Positions 7,705 to 17,955 of a stretch of 63,450 nucleotides of DNA are shown here, piece after piece. The translations under genes and the position numbers were made by a program. Position 1 is the first letter of the stretch; every line of letters begins with the position of its first letter. Below the pieces are notes generated by a model. That model was given only the letters and a program-made list of their open reading frames with translations, was not told the origin of the DNA and made no database searches. This DNA comes from an uncultured Clostridia bacterium. Lineage in GTDB: Bacteria; Bacillota; Clostridia; Oscillospirales; Acutalibacteraceae. Location: contig CANQAJ010000002.1 in the NCBI GenBank assembly GCA_947589365.1, forward strand, positions 1 to 63,450. The letters are read 5' to 3'.

Positions 7705-9138
7705 CTACTCTTCCTTGGTTCTGCCCGCCGCTCCTCCGATACTGTCAAAGGTAATCTGTTCCGGATCGTCAATGTAATGCTCATCAAGAAGGGCATCGTC
7801 AACACGGTCAAGCTCAGACCTCGGTAATGTCGAGAGCAGCTTCCAGCCAAGATCAATACTTTGCTCAACGGTTCGGTTTTCATTGAATCCCTGATTAACA
7901 AAATGCTGCTCGAAAAGCTTACCGAACTCAATATATTTCTTATCTATCGGTGACAATTCTTCCTCACCGATAACGCTTGCAAGGGAACGTGCATCCTGCA
8001 CCCTCGCATATGCCGCAAAGAGCTGATTTGCAAGCGGCTGATGATCCGCTCTTGTATAGCCCTCGCCTATACCGTCTTTCATAAGTCTTGAAAGTGACGG
8101 AAGTACTGATACCGGCGGATAGAAACCCTGTCCCTCAAGGCTGCGGTCAAGAACTATCTGTCCCTCCGTTATATATCCCGTAAGGTCGGGAACCGGGTGC
8201 GTAATATCATCATTAGGCATTGTAAGTATAGGAATCTGAGTAACAGATCCTGTACTTCCCTTAACCATACCTGCACGTTCATAAAGTGATGCAAGGTCGG
8301 AATAAAGATATCCCGGAAATCCCTTTCTTCCCGGAATCTCTCCCTTGGAAGAGGAAAATTCACGCAATGCCTCGGCATAGGACGTCATATCCGTCATTAT
8401 TACAAGGACGTGCTTATTACATTCAAACGCAAGATATTCGGCAGCGGTAAGGGCACATTTCGGCGTAAGTATACGTTCTATTATAGGATCATTTGCAAGG
8501 TTTAGGAACATTACAACCCTTGAAAGTACTCCGCTTTCATCAAAGCTTCTGCGGAAATAATCGGCAACATCATTCTTAACACCCATAGCGGCAAACACTA
8601 TGCAGAAATCATTTGCCTCAGAATCCGATATTTTTGCCTGTCTTACTATCTGCACGGCAAGCTCGTTATGCTTCATACCCGAACCGGAGAATATAGGAAG
8701 CTTCTGTCCTCTTATAAGCGTCATAAGTGTATCTATTGTTGAAATACCCGTATTAATGTAGTTTCTCGGATAAATTCTTGAAACAGGGTTCATAGGCGTT
8801 CCGTTTACATTTGCTCTTTTTTCGGGATAAACAGAACCGAAACCGTCTATCGGATCCCCCGCTCCGCTGAAAACTCTTCCCAGAATTTCGGGCGAAAGTG
8901 CAAGTTCCATCGGGCGGCATTTTAGCCTTGTACGTGTATTGTCAAGGGAAATGGATTTTGTTCCCTCAAATACCTGAACAACAACACGCTTACCCTCTAT
9001 CTGAACTATTCTGCCGTGACGAAAACTTCCGTCATCAAGGCGAATATCAACCATTTCCTCATATGAAGCACCCTCTACATCGTCAAGCACAATAAGGGAA
9101 CCGTTGATTTCCTTAACACCGACATAATCGAGAATCAT
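7705..9138 (-). CDS. atpB: V-type ATP synthase subunit B (non-catalytic)
   Basis: A 477-residue regulatory subunit of the V1 head. It has the nucleotide-binding fold but lacks a Walker A P-loop, as B subunits do; SGSGMKHN stands in its place. [17 protein letters not shown] and [19 protein letters not shown] are typical of the family. Full length. It is 45 bases after subunit A and 21 before D. Symbol in V-type sense (ntpB). Confidence 0.95.
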   Translation of the reverse strand: MILDYVGVKEINGSLIVLDDVEGASYEEMVDIRLDDGSFRHGRIVQIEGKRVVVQVFEGTKSISLDNTRTRLKCRPMELALSPEILGRVFSGAGDPIDGFGSVYPEKRANVNGTPMNPVSRIYPRNYINTGISTIDTLMTLIRGQKLPIFSGSGMKHNELAVQIVRQAKISDSEANDFCIVFAAMGVKNDVADYFRRSFDESGVLSRVVMFLNLANDPIIERILTPKCALTAAEYLAFECNKHVLVIMTDMTSYAEALREFSSSKGEIPGRKGFPGYLYSDLASLYERAGMVKGSTGSVTQIPILTMPNDDITHPVPDLTGYITEGQIVLDRSLEGQGFYPPVSVLPSLSRLMKDGIGEGYTRADHQPLANQLFAAYARVQDARSLASVIGEEELSPIDKKYIEFGKLFEQHFVNQGFNENRTVEQSIDLGWKLLSTLPRSELDRVDDALLDEHYIDDPEQITFDSIGGAAGRTKEE

Positions 9139-9183
9139 TCATTTCACTTCCTTCTTAAGTGTATAAATAAACCGTATTCAAAA

Positions 9184-10944
9184 TCAGCCTGCTGACAATG
9201 CAGCAAAAGCCTTATCCATTTCATCAATAAGCTCGTCAAACATTTCCGGCTTATTGTTCGGAATATCATATTTCATCTTTGCAAGCTTTTCAAAAAGTCC
9301 GAGAGATATTATATTTGAAATAGGAATAGCCGAAGCTATGACCTTTTTTGATTTTTCATAGAGATGAAGTATAGCTTTCATCATAAGTTTCTGCTTTTCA
9401 AGCGGTACGAAGGTATCCTCCGCATGGAATGCATTCTGCTGCAAAAATCCTACTCTTATTGCCTTTGCGGTTTCTATGACCAGCTTCTGATCATCCGGAA
9501 GTACGTCCGAACCGATAAGCTTTACTATCTCCATAAGTGAGCTTTCCTCATGCAGAAGAGTTGTTATCTTATTACGGTATTTTATGAAATCCTCACCGAG
9601 GTTTTCCCTGAACCACGGGTCAAGATCGGTAAAATATTCACTGTAGCTGTTCATCCAGTTTATAGCCGGATAATGTCTTGCATATGCAAGCGATTTATCA
9701 AGTGCCCAGAAGCAGCGGGTAAAACGCTTGGTATTTTGAGTTACAGGCTCCGAGAAATCCGAACCCTGCGGTGATACGGCTCCTATTATCGTAACCGAGC
9801 CTTCTTTTTCGCTCAGGGTCGTAACTCTTCCTGCTCTTTCATAAAATTCCGAAAGTCTTGACGGAAGATATGCCGGAAAACCTTCCTCTGCGGGCATTTC
9901 CTCAAGTCGTCCGGAAATTTCTCTGAGTGCCTCCGCCCAACGTGAGGTTGAATCAGCCATTATGGCGACATGATAACCCATATCACGATAATACTCTGCG
10001 AGTGTAAGACCCGTATAAATTGAAGCCTCACGAGCGGCAACAGGCATATTTGAAGTATTTGCTATAAGTACGGTACGGTCTGTCATAGGTCTGCCCGACT
10101 TCGGGTCGATAAGCTCCGAAAACTCGTCAAGTACCTGACTCATCTCATTTCCGCGTTCACCGCAGCCGACATATACTATTATATCCGCATCACACCATTT
10201 GGCAAGCTGGTGCTGACTCATTGTTTTACCCGTACCGAAACCTCCCGGTATAGCGGCAGTACCGCCCTTTGCTATCGGGAACATAGTATCCATTACTCTC
10301 TGCCCGGTTATAAGCGGAATTGTTGCCGGTAGCCGTTCAAGGCAAGGCCGTGCCTGTCTTATAGGCCATGTCTGACAAAGCGTAAGCTCATGCTCAACTC
10401 CCTTATCGTCCTTTATAACCACAACAGTATCCTTGATACGATATTTTCCGTTCGGTTCCGTCCTGACGACAACCCCCTCAAGTGTCGGAGGCACAAGGCA
10501 GCGGTGTTCTATTATCGCCGTTTCCGGACAGGTCGCATAAATCATACCGCCCTTTACCCTGTCGCCGGGTTTTATCTTTATTTTTACATTCCAATATCTG
10601 TTAAGATCCAAAGAGGATACCGACGCTCCTCTTGAAATAAACGAACCGCTTTGCTCCTCTATCGCCTTAAGCGGACGTTCTATACCGTCAAAAATATTAT
10701 CAATTATTCCCGGTCCCAAAAGTACATTCATTGGTGCCCCTGTTCCGTATATCGGATCGCCGGGTTTCAGTCCGGTTGTTTCCTCATAAACCTGAACTGT
10801 AGTAAACTTATCGTTGATACCGATGATTTCTCCGACAAGACGGGCTTCACCTACATAAACCATTTCCATCATGGAAAAGCTTCTGGTGTTCCTCACGGTA
10901 ACAACAGGACCGTTTATACCATAAATAACGTCATTTGTTTCCAT
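9184..10944 (-). CDS. atpA: V-type ATP synthase subunit A (catalytic)
   Basis: A 586-residue catalytic subunit. The Walker A motif GGFGTGKT lies at residues 234-241 and the bulge domain typical of V-type A subunits occupies roughly 110-190. [19 protein letters not shown] and the C-terminal helical domain are all present, so the enzyme appears intact. It hydrolyses or makes ATP at the interface with subunit B. The position after subunit E and before B is the usual order. Symbol in V-type sense (ntpA). Confidence 0.96.
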   Translation of the reverse strand: METNDVIYGINGPVVTVRNTRSFSMMEMVYVGEARLVGEIIGINDKFTTVQVYEETTGLKPGDPIYGTGAPMNVLLGPGIIDNIFDGIERPLKAIEEQSGSFISRGASVSSLDLNRYWNVKIKIKPGDRVKGGMIYATCPETAIIEHRCLVPPTLEGVVVRTEPNGKYRIKDTVVVIKDDKGVEHELTLCQTWPIRQARPCLERLPATIPLITGQRVMDTMFPIAKGGTAAIPGGFGTGKTMSQHQLAKWCDADIIVYVGCGERGNEMSQVLDEFSELIDPKSGRPMTDRTVLIANTSNMPVAAREASIYTGLTLAEYYRDMGYHVAIMADSTSRWAEALREISGRLEEMPAEEGFPAYLPSRLSEFYERAGRVTTLSEKEGSVTIIGAVSPQGSDFSEPVTQNTKRFTRCFWALDKSLAYARHYPAINWMNSYSEYFTDLDPWFRENLGEDFIKYRNKITTLLHEESSLMEIVKLIGSDVLPDDQKLVIETAKAIRVGFLQQNAFHAEDTFVPLEKQKLMMKAILHLYEKSKKVIASAIPISNIISLGLFEKLAKMKYDIPNNKPEMFDELIDEMDKAFAALSAG

Positions 10945-10968
10945 TAAAACTCATCCCATCTTTTCTTT

Positions 10969-11571
10969 TTATTCGGTAACCTTCAGACCCGAGTTTTCAC
11001 AGAACCATTCATGCTGTTCCTCAAGCCTTGTATCAAGCGTTTCATCAATAAGCAATCCGAGACTGCGGCTTTGCCCTGTCATTCCTCCGATAACAATATC
11101 TTCGGATGTCTGTATTTCACACTTTTTACCCGAAAATGCCTTAAGTATACTATCCTTAAGCTTCATATCCCTGCTGCTTATTTTTATCACAACATCATCG
11201 GCATCAAGCTTTTCGGAAATCAAAGCCGCACTTTTTTCGAGCGATTCGACATACTTATCGGTCTTTACATATTCAAGAAGCTTTTTTTCGGCTTCATCAA
11301 ATACCTCCTGCTCAATCTCTCTGCGGCGGATAAAGTTCTTTTTCCTGCTTGCATTTTCAGCCTTTGAAAACTCGGCAGCCACACGCATCCTGATATCGCT
11401 CATTTCCTTTTGTATAAGAACATAGGCCTCTCTCAGACCTTCCTCCTCAGCCTTGTTAAGCTCCTTTTCCTTAAAATCCTCGGCTTCGGATTGTATTTTG
11501 GTACGCTGAGCCTCAGCGTATTTCTCTATTGCCTTTAAAAAATTATCTGTTTTGCTTACAGTATCAGGCAT
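10969..11571 (-). CDS. atpE: V-type ATP synthase subunit E (peripheral stalk)
   Basis: A 200-residue protein, mostly charged helix in the first 110 residues (many Lys/Glu, Ala in heptads), followed by a mixed C-terminal domain that contacts the head. This is the organisation of the E subunit, which pairs with the G/H subunit to form the peripheral stalk that holds the stator against rotation. Sequence similarity is low in this family, so the call leans on position between F and A and on the coiled coil. Symbol in V-type sense (ntpE). Confidence 0.82.
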   Translation of the reverse strand: MPDTVSKTDNFLKAIEKYAEAQRTKIQSEAEDFKEKELNKAEEEGLREAYVLIQKEMSDIRMRVAAEFSKAENASRKKNFIRRREIEQEVFDEAEKKLLEYVKTDKYVESLEKSAALISEKLDADDVVIKISSRDMKLKDSILKAFSGKKCEIQTSEDIVIGGMTGQSRSLGLLIDETLDTRLEEQHEWFCENSGLKVTE

Positions 11572-11589
11572 AATTCCACCTCCGAAGGC

Positions 11590-11898
11590 TTAAATCTTGA
11601 CTCCTATTGCTTCACGGACATAACGTGTTATGGAATCCTTTGCTCTTCCGCTTCCGTGTCTGTCCGGTATCTCCACTATAAGAGGCTGCTTGCGGTTAAG
11701 CTTCAGGTCATACACAAGCTCGGGACAAAGCTGTACAAGCCTTTCCGTCATAAGTATAACCGCAACATCCTCCATATCCATCGCCTTTGTCAGAGCCTCT
11801 CTGACCTCATGATCCTCATGGACTACAACTCCGTCTATACCCGCAAGGTGCATACCCATCATTGTATCCACATTGTCGCTTATTAAATAGAATTTCAT
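11590..11898 (-). CDS. atpF: V-type ATP synthase subunit F
   Basis: A 102-residue subunit of the central stalk. The fold begins MKFYLISD and contains GIDGVVV and MEDVAVILMTE followed by IVEIPD, all typical of F. I chose the ATG at 11898, with GGGTGAG upstream; a longer frame to 12099 runs into the subunit K gene and has no support. Subunit F binds D and modulates coupling. Symbol in V-type sense (ntpF). Confidence 0.9.
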   Translation of the reverse strand: MKFYLISDNVDTMMGMHLAGIDGVVVHEDHEVREALTKAMDMEDVAVILMTERLVQLCPELVYDLKLNRKQPLIVEIPDRHGSGRAKDSITRYVREAIGVKI

Positions 11899-11917
11899 AA
11901 GCTCACCCTTTTCAAAA

Positions 11918-12349
11918 TCAAGCGTTGCTGATGATAAGAATAGAAACAAGAAGTCCGTACAGAGCAACACCTTCACCGAGTGCAACGAAGATAAGAGATT
12001 TACCGAAAGCCTTCGGGTCCTCGCTTGTCGCACCGATTGCAGCAGGTGCAGCACCGCCGACTGCGATACCGCCGCCGATACCGGAAATACCCGTTGCAAG
12101 TGCGGCAGCTATCATTGAGATACCCTTGTTCAGATCAGGGCTTGCAGCCGCAGCGGCAGCTTCGCTCGGAGCAGCCATTACAACCATTGACGTCACAAGA
12201 CAAAGAGTTCCGACAAACGCAAATGAAGCAATCTGTCTTATAACAGCGGACTTACGTGTTTTTTTACCCTTAAGTACATCCTTGTAGGTAAAATAAACAG
12301 AAGCAACCAAAAAAACTACCGGTACTGCAAGTAATACATATTCCAACAT
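11918..12349 (-). CDS. atpK: V-type ATP synthase subunit K (membrane rotor ring)
   Basis: A 143-residue membrane protein with four hydrophobic segments. The last two form a typical c/K hairpin: a Gly/Ala-rich helix (GISGIGGGIAVGG) and a helix with the ion-binding Glu in ALGEGVALYG. The first two helices (residues 2-22 and about 40-62) lack a c-subunit signature, and a short Ala-rich loop links the halves. So there is one carboxylate per four-helix unit, as in Enterococcus NtpK, but here the extra hairpin looks unrelated. The ATG at 12349 has GAGG eight bases upstream; a TTG at 12355 is less likely. Whether the ion is H+ or Na+ cannot be read reliably. Confidence 0.88.
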   Translation of the reverse strand: MLEYVLLAVPVVFLVASVYFTYKDVLKGKKTRKSAVIRQIASFAFVGTLCLVTSMVVMAAPSEAAAAAASPDLNKGISMIAAALATGISGIGGGIAVGGAAPAAIGATSEDPKAFGKSLIFVALGEGVALYGLLVSILIISNA

Positions 12350-12410
12350 AATCAATTCCTCTTTCTTTATTTATTTTTTATAGGACTGCGGTCACAATAT
12401 TCCGCTCGTC

Positions 12411-14351
12411 CTATTTCTCACTTTTTTTAACCGTTATCGGGTTGAACTCTCGTCCCTCACCGATATAGAAACGACTGAATATTTCGTAATAGTCAAGTCT
12501 TAATACCTGTATTGCAACAAGTAAAGCTTCGAGTGCCATTACTATTCCGTTTCCTATAATGACTACTATCGTATATCCGACCACTCCGCCTACCATCTCA
12601 GCAAGTGTGAATACAACCAGCATCATACCCGCATGAACAAGTATATAAGCTCCTACTCTCAAAAATGACATTGTGTTTGTAACATAGCTCAGGCACATTT
12701 CAAAAAGCTCAAAGAAACTCTGCATGAAATATTCTCCCCAGCTTTCAGGCTGCCATTTTTTCCTGCCCGAGCAAAGCTTTCCGAGCGGCTCACGCATGAA
12801 CATAAGAATAAGCGGTATCACTATCAGTACCACAATATACACCGTATTCATTATCGGAATGTTAAGGAACATCGTGCATACAAGCCCGAACACAAGAGAT
12901 ACATAAAATACAAATCCCGATATGCCGTTTGCACCGAACAATGCACTTTCCATATCATGCCGTCGGAACGACGATACAATATTGAGAAGCATTGATATTG
13001 CTATCGCAATAAATCCCAGAGCAACCGAGCCGTAGATTATCATATTTATAGTTTCCGGCTCCATAACCTCAACAAGCTTTCCGTCAATTCCGAAAAGTGC
13101 TTTATACACGGGGTTGAGAGCTTCTTCAAAGCCGAACACCGAACCGTAAAGAAATCCGAATATCATACCCGATATTCCGCACGGAACAAGTATCCGTCCT
13201 ATTTCCATTTTTTTCAGCTTCCACATCAACGCTCCGACTATCGCAACAACAAGTCCCTGTCCCATATCGCCGAACATTATTCCGAAAAACAATGTATAGG
13301 TAAATGCAACCATAGGCGTAGGATCAATCTCATCATAGTTTGGCAAGCCATACATTCTGACATAAAACTCATACAGCTTTATAAAAGGCGGATTTTTCAA
13401 TATTACCGGCGGAGAGTGCTTAAGCTCCTCCTTACCGTCACTGAGGGAATATTCTATACTTCTTATATCATCAAGACGTTTTGTAAAATATTCTTCCTTA
13501 TCCGCAGGTATCCAGCCTATAAGAATAAAGTTCTTATGATACTTGTATACATATCTCTTTATCACATGATAGGACTCCAGTTCTTCAAGCTTACTGTAGT
13601 ACATCATGCACTTTTCCTTTTCGGCTGTCCAGAATATATTTATTCTTTTTTCTATTTCTTTTCCCTTTTCCTTAAGCTCACGCAGCTCTCCGTCAAGGGT
13701 TTTGAGATATTGTTCAGGGGTACCGGCTATTTTGGGAACCTCCAGTTTTTCAAAATAAAGTGAGGAGAATATTCTGTCTATATCCTCCTTATTTATTATC
13801 GGAGCAAAATAAGCTCCCCAACAATGGGTATCATCCTCCGTACACGGTATAAACAAGACATAGGGGTTATCGATCTTTGCGAGCTTATTCATGCTTTCCT
13901 TCGGAAGTCTTCCGAAGGAAGGTGTGATATACTTACATTTATTAATTTCCGTAAAATCAATATCGCTCCCGACAAAATGCCCTACCTGCTCTATTTTTCT
14001 CAAGCAGTCATCCGTTTCCTGTTTATTACGAAGTCTGTCATTCAGAAGCTCCCCGAATTTCTTTGTTATAAATTTGACATACTTAAGTACGCCGCTGTCG
14101 CTGACCGTAAAATTCTCCGGCTTCTCGTATTTCAGTTCAAAGCCCATCATACCGGCTGCATTTTTCATCTCCTGAAGCGGAGATGAAAAAGGATTTTTGT
14201 CATTCAGCGGAATAAAATCCTTTGTATCGGAATAAAAGGACATTGCATCATCCGGATGAAACACTCCGGAATCTCCGCAGAACTTGATAACCTTATCAAG
14301 CTCAGACATCATACCGATTATGCTTATGGCTTTAACCGGCTTAACAGACAC
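12411..14351 (-). CDS. atpI: V-type ATP synthase subunit I (membrane stator, a-subunit)
   Basis: A 646-residue stator subunit that carries the ion half-channels. The N-terminal half is soluble and coiled-coil rich; the C-terminal half has seven to eight transmembrane helices, beginning near FFGIMFGDMGQG, a family hallmark. An Arg in the LRVGAYILVHAG helix near residue 560 would be the one that interacts with the ring Glu. The start is GTG at 14351, 13 bases after subunit C, with GGAGGTGG upstream; the ATG two bases earlier is out of frame. Symbol in V-type sense (ntpI). Confidence 0.93.
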   Translation of the reverse strand: MSVKPVKAISIIGMMSELDKVIKFCGDSGVFHPDDAMSFYSDTKDFIPLNDKNPFSSPLQEMKNAAGMMGFELKYEKPENFTVSDSGVLKYVKFITKKFGELLNDRLRNKQETDDCLRKIEQVGHFVGSDIDFTEINKCKYITPSFGRLPKESMNKLAKIDNPYVLFIPCTEDDTHCWGAYFAPIINKEDIDRIFSSLYFEKLEVPKIAGTPEQYLKTLDGELRELKEKGKEIEKRINIFWTAEKEKCMMYYSKLEELESYHVIKRYVYKYHKNFILIGWIPADKEEYFTKRLDDIRSIEYSLSDGKEELKHSPPVILKNPPFIKLYEFYVRMYGLPNYDEIDPTPMVAFTYTLFFGIMFGDMGQGLVVAIVGALMWKLKKMEIGRILVPCGISGMIFGFLYGSVFGFEEALNPVYKALFGIDGKLVEVMEPETINMIIYGSVALGFIAIAISMLLNIVSSFRRHDMESALFGANGISGFVFYVSLVFGLVCTMFLNIPIMNTVYIVVLIVIPLILMFMREPLGKLCSGRKKWQPESWGEYFMQSFFELFEMCLSYVTNTMSFLRVGAYILVHAGMMLVVFTLAEMVGGVVGYTIVVIIGNGIVMALEALLVAIQVLRLDYYEIFSRFYIGEGREFNPITVKKSEK

Positions 14352-14363
14352 ATAACCACCTCC

Positions 14364-15401
14364 TCATCTGACAAGCAGTTTATTCTTTTCCTCAGCGGAC
14401 AGGCCGTAGCGTGTCGCTTCTATTATATTTATTATATTTGAAAGCTCTATTTCCATAAGATATATATATGATATCATTACTATCGTAGGATTGGGCGAAA
14501 GCCTTAAATGATGTATGCAATACGTACTCAAAAGAACATCAGCCATCTGTGATGTATCATTATACCGAAGCTTTGACATAAGCTTTCCAAGATAGGTGGA
14601 GCGTGCAATATTAAATACCTCTTTCGGGTCGGCGGCCGAACAAAGCTCATCAACCGTCCTATTTGAAAGCTTTCCGCACGGAATAAGCAGCGGGCGTATT
14701 CTTTTCTCATCATACCTGAAATATTTTTTCAGCCGCATAATCCTTGAAACATTCCTGAAATCAAACATTGCAAAGAACAAATCCTTCAGTTCCTCACGTT
14801 CCCTGCCGTTTCCGAGATTATCTATCGCCTGCGTTATCATACCGTAATTACGGTTATTAAGCTCAGCCTCAAGCAATGCTATGTCAATTTTCTCACCGTC
14901 ACGGGGTCTGAATTTTTTCAATATCGGCAGATATCCGCTTCCCGAAAGTACTTCAAGCACATCATCATACGACCTGACCGTTGAAAGCCCCTCAAGATTT
15001 ATTTTTGCAAACTTGCTCATTGAAAGCGGCATCGAATACACATAATCCTCAGCTCTCCCGATATTCAAAAGCGTCAGACAACGTATAATCTGTTCAATCT
15101 CCATTTCGGATATAACAAAATCCGAAAACTGAAGTGTTTTATCCTTTGCATATCTTGACAAAGCAAAAATATCATAATATATATTCTGCTTCAGCATCGG
15201 TTCAAGCTGTCCCCTGTGAGCGGAATTTTCATCAAGTCCCGTCAAAGCCGTTTTATAGCTCGTGCGGTTTTTCAGATATGCCGCAACCTCTGAAACACTT
15301 CTGCAATCCATAAGCTGTTTATAGTCGGTATCTGTAAGTCTTTTGCCGTACATTGCCCGTGCCTTCGCAAGTATCGCATTTGATGCCATTGAAGACGACA
15401 T
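14364..15401 (-). CDS. atpC: V-type ATP synthase subunit C
   Basis: A 345-residue all-helical protein of the V-type C/d family, the funnel that links the central stalk to the rotor ring. Features include the N-terminal ILAKARAMYGKRLT and a C-terminal MISYIYLMEIELSNI that matches the conserved end of the family. The ATG at 15401 was chosen because of AGAGGTGA upstream. C here precedes subunit I, whereas in many Firmicutes operons it lies between E and F. Symbol in V-type sense (ntpC). Confidence 0.85.
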   Translation of the reverse strand: MSSSMASNAILAKARAMYGKRLTDTDYKQLMDCRSVSEVAAYLKNRTSYKTALTGLDENSAHRGQLEPMLKQNIYYDIFALSRYAKDKTLQFSDFVISEMEIEQIIRCLTLLNIGRAEDYVYSMPLSMSKFAKINLEGLSTVRSYDDVLEVLSGSGYLPILKKFRPRDGEKIDIALLEAELNNRNYGMITQAIDNLGNGREREELKDLFFAMFDFRNVSRIMRLKKYFRYDEKRIRPLLIPCGKLSNRTVDELCSAADPKEVFNIARSTYLGKLMSKLRYNDTSQMADVLLSTYCIHHLRLSPNPTIVMISYIYLMEIELSNIINIIEATRYGLSAEEKNKLLVR

Positions 15402-15485
15402 CAGTATCACCTCTTTATAAAAAATCACCGCACGGAAAGATCGGTTATACTTTCCCTGTTGTCTGTCAGGCTCCCGATAATACGA

Positions 15486-15794
15486 TTATCCCACGACTCT
15501 TTCGACAATCTCATTTACCCATCTGTCCTTATTTGCCGAACAGTTATCATCAAGTGCCTTTATTATCGCGGCGTTTTTCTCCTCAATAAGTGCAAGCTCC
15601 TCGTCAGCCTTTTTCTGAATCGTCTGCTCATTTATCTTTATACGTTCCTTGGCTTTTTCGAGGAAATTATTCTTTATTGTTTCCTTGGTACGGATAACCT
15701 GCTTTTCATAATCTATCTTACTTTGCCTTACTTCATTCGTAAGACTGCGGGCTTTTTTGTCCATATCAACAATTTTCGCTATCATATCCTCCAT
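15486..15794 (-). CDS. V-type ATP synthase subunit G/H (peripheral stalk), first gene of the operon
   Basis: A 102-residue, highly charged, almost entirely helical protein (Lys, Glu, Ala heptads; no hydrophobic segment), fitting the G/H peripheral-stalk subunit that pairs with E. Its place at the head of the operon supports this. The ATG at 15794 has a perfect GGAGGTG. Coiled-coil composition alone is not specific, so the exact family is less certain than for the other subunits. Confidence 0.7.
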   Translation of the reverse strand: MEDMIAKIVDMDKKARSLTNEVRQSKIDYEKQVIRTKETIKNNFLEKAKERIKINEQTIQKKADEELALIEEKNAAIIKALDDNCSANKDRWVNEIVERVVG

Positions 15795-15871
15795 AAGCAC
15801 ACCTCCAAAAAACAGCATGGGTATAGAAAGAAAAGAAAGCCCGTTCTTTCTACACCCTGTAACCTTATATT

Positions 15872-15900
15872 ATTATACAACTTCAGCTTTCATTTTACAA
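15872..15900 (-). promoter_or_regulatory. Promoter of the V-type ATPase operon
   Basis: On the minus strand TTGTAA (-35) and a perfect TATAAT (-10) are 17 bp apart, about 75 bases before the first subunit's start codon. The same TTGTAA-17-TATAAT layout is used by the flavodiiron gene at 18.9 kb. A 9-gene transcript ending at 7008-7057 is implied. Confidence 0.75.
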
Positions 15901-15979
15901 GTTAAAAAAACGGGAAATAAATTTAAACCTCTCATAACTTTTTTGACTATTTTAACAATAAAACATCAAATAATAAAAA

Positions 15980-17338
15980 TCAGTTTTTAAGGCTTTGCAT
16001 GGGGGCCGGTATTCTTCCTCCCCTTGATATGAATTTTGAGGGAGATTTCATATTTACATCCATAATAGGACCGCCGCCGAGCAAACCGCCGAAATTAAGT
16101 TCCTCACCTGCTTTTTTGCCGATAGCCGGAATAAGCCGTACAGCAGTTGTCTTTGAATTTACCATGCCGATCGCAGCCTCATCCGCTATTATACCGGAAA
16201 TTACATCCGACGGTGTATTTCCCGGAATAGCTATCATATCAAGACCGACAGAGCAGACCGCCGTCATAGCTTCGAGCTTTGTCAGCGTAAGTGTCTTGCT
16301 TCTTGCCGCATCTATCATTCCCGCATCCTCGGTAACAGGTATAAATGCACCCGAAAGACCTCCAACGTGAGAAGATGCCATAACTCCGCCTTTTTTAACT
16401 GCATCGTTAAGGAGTGCAAGACAAGCTGTTGTTCCATATGCTCCACACTCCTCAAGACCCATCTCTTCAAGTATATGTGCAACCGAATCACCTATTGCAG
16501 GTGTCGGTGCAAGCGAAAGATCCACTATACCAAATGGCACACTGAGACGCTTTGACGCCTCGCCCGCCACAAGCATACCCGCACGGGTTATTTTAAATGC
16601 GGTCTTCTTTACTATATCGGCAATCTCCGTTATATTGCATTCCCCTGCCTTTGCCACAGCAGCCCTTACAACTCCCGGTCCCGATACCCCGACATTTATA
16701 ACACAATCGGGTTCTCCCGGACCGTGGAATGCTCCCGCCATAAAGGGATTATCCTCGGGTGCATTACAGAAAACAACAAGTTTTGCCGCACCTATACATT
16801 CACGATCAGCCGTAAGCTCCGCACTTTTTCGGATAACCTTTCCCATCTTTGCGACGGCATCCATATTTATTCCCGCCTTTGTTGTTCCTATATTTACGGA
16901 GGAACAAACTCTTTCCGTCATTGCAAGAGCCTCGGGAATACTCTCTATCAGTGCATAATCACCCGGTGCAAAGCCCTTATGGACAAGTGCACTGTAGCCA
17001 CCGACAAAATTCACTCCGACCTGCAAGGCAGCTTTATCGAGGGTTTCTGCAAATTTAACGGGATTTTTTGTCGGGCAGGCTGCCGCAAGCATTGCTATCG
17101 GTGTGACCGCTATTCTTTTGTGAATAATCGGTATCCCGTAATCCTTACTTATGCTTTCGCCCGTTCTGACAAGATCCTTTGCGTATCTGCATATCTTGTC
17201 ATAAATCTTCCCGCACGCCCTGTCTATATCCTCATCTATACAGTCAAGAAGTGATATGCCCATTGTAATTGTTCTGACATCAAGATTTTCATTGTCTATC
17301 ATATTGATAGTTTCAAGTATATCATGTGAATTTATCAT
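15980..17338 (-). CDS. UPF0210 / DUF711 (PFL) family protein
   Basis: A 452-residue soluble protein that matches the UPF0210 family along its whole length. It begins with an [19 protein letters not shown] stretch typical of the family, and Gly-rich [10 protein letters not shown] and [10 protein letters not shown] stretches follow. The biochemical role is unsettled; a glycyl-radical-like annotation (PFL family) exists only by name. It is 29 bases after the ACT-domain gene, a pairing conserved in Firmicutes, which suggests amino-acid-linked regulation by the ACT partner. Confidence 0.9.
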   Translation of the reverse strand: MINSHDILETINMIDNENLDVRTITMGISLLDCIDEDIDRACGKIYDKICRYAKDLVRTGESISKDYGIPIIHKRIAVTPIAMLAAACPTKNPVKFAETLDKAALQVGVNFVGGYSALVHKGFAPGDYALIESIPEALAMTERVCSSVNIGTTKAGINMDAVAKMGKVIRKSAELTADRECIGAAKLVVFCNAPEDNPFMAGAFHGPGEPDCVINVGVSGPGVVRAAVAKAGECNITEIADIVKKTAFKITRAGMLVAGEASKRLSVPFGIVDLSLAPTPAIGDSVAHILEEMGLEECGAYGTTACLALLNDAVKKGGVMASSHVGGLSGAFIPVTEDAGMIDAARSKTLTLTKLEAMTAVCSVGLDMIAIPGNTPSDVISGIIADEAAIGMVNSKTTAVRLIPAIGKKAGEELNFGGLLGGGPIMDVNMKSPSKFISRGGRIPAPMQSLKN

Positions 17339-17367
17339 CGAATTAATTCCTTTCCTTTTTGCAATGC

Positions 17368-17637
17368 TCAGATTTTATGCATGGCATTGAATATATCCTC
17401 ATGCATCACATGAATTTTTACTCCCTTTTCCTCTCCCTTTTCGGTCAGCTTATCCACAAGTTCGGAAAACGGTATTGTGCTATGGCTGATATCGACAAAC
17501 ATTATCATGGCAAACATCCCCTGAAGCACCGACTGTGTTACCTCAACAATATTTACTCCTACCTTTGCACATTCTCCCGATACTGCGGCAAGTATTCCGA
17601 CATTATCCTTTCCAAGAACGGTTATAACTGCATTCAT
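17368..17637 (-). CDS. ACT-domain protein (UPF0237)
   Basis: An 89-residue protein consisting of one ACT domain ([19 protein letters not shown], then [17 protein letters not shown]). ACT domains bind small ligands, usually amino acids. The ATG at 17637 has GGAGG upstream; the longer frame to 17697 covers the promoter and is rejected. Always paired with UPF0210 here and elsewhere, so the two probably act together. Confidence 0.9.
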   Translation of the reverse strand: MNAVITVLGKDNVGILAAVSGECAKVGVNIVEVTQSVLQGMFAMIMFVDISHSTIPFSELVDKLTEKGEEKGVKIHVMHEDIFNAMHKI

Positions 17638-17668
17638 AAACTCAGACCTCCAAAATTCGCATATAATA

Positions 17669-17697
17669 ATTATCCTATTTTCGCCCCGTATTGTCAA
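17669..17697 (-). promoter_or_regulatory. Promoter of the ACT-UPF0210 operon
   Basis: Minus-strand TTGACA and GATAAT are separated by 17 bp, about 25 bases before the ACT gene's ribosome-binding site. Confidence 0.75.
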
Positions 17698-17866
17698 GGG
17701 TTTTTGCTCTATTTAATTTTATTTTATAATAATAATTTTCTTTTACGGAAAATATTTTAAAAAAATTGTTTGATTTTCGTACCATTTATCATTTTTTATA
17801 ATTTAGTTCGTATTTTGTTGGATTTTTTCAATAAGTATTGATGTATAAAATTTTCTTAAGTTATGA

Positions 17867-17872
17867 TATAAT
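17867..17872 (+). promoter_or_regulatory. Probable -10 element of the PHP phosphatase gene
   Basis: A perfect TATAAT lies in an A+T-rich stretch about 85 bases before the start codon. No good -35 box is at the expected distance, so the element may depend on an extended -10 (TATGATATAAT) or on an activator. Confidence 0.45.
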
Positions 17873-17955
17873 TATCCATGGAAAAAAGCGGATAAATTAA
17901 ATATTTTATTATCCTATTATTTTCCGATAATATGAGTATAAAAAGGATGTGCATT

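Noticed and set aside
11590..12099. Long form of subunit F (169 codons)
   Set aside because: The extra 67 codons lie within the subunit K gene and have no family likeness; the ATG at 11898 has its own ribosome-binding site.
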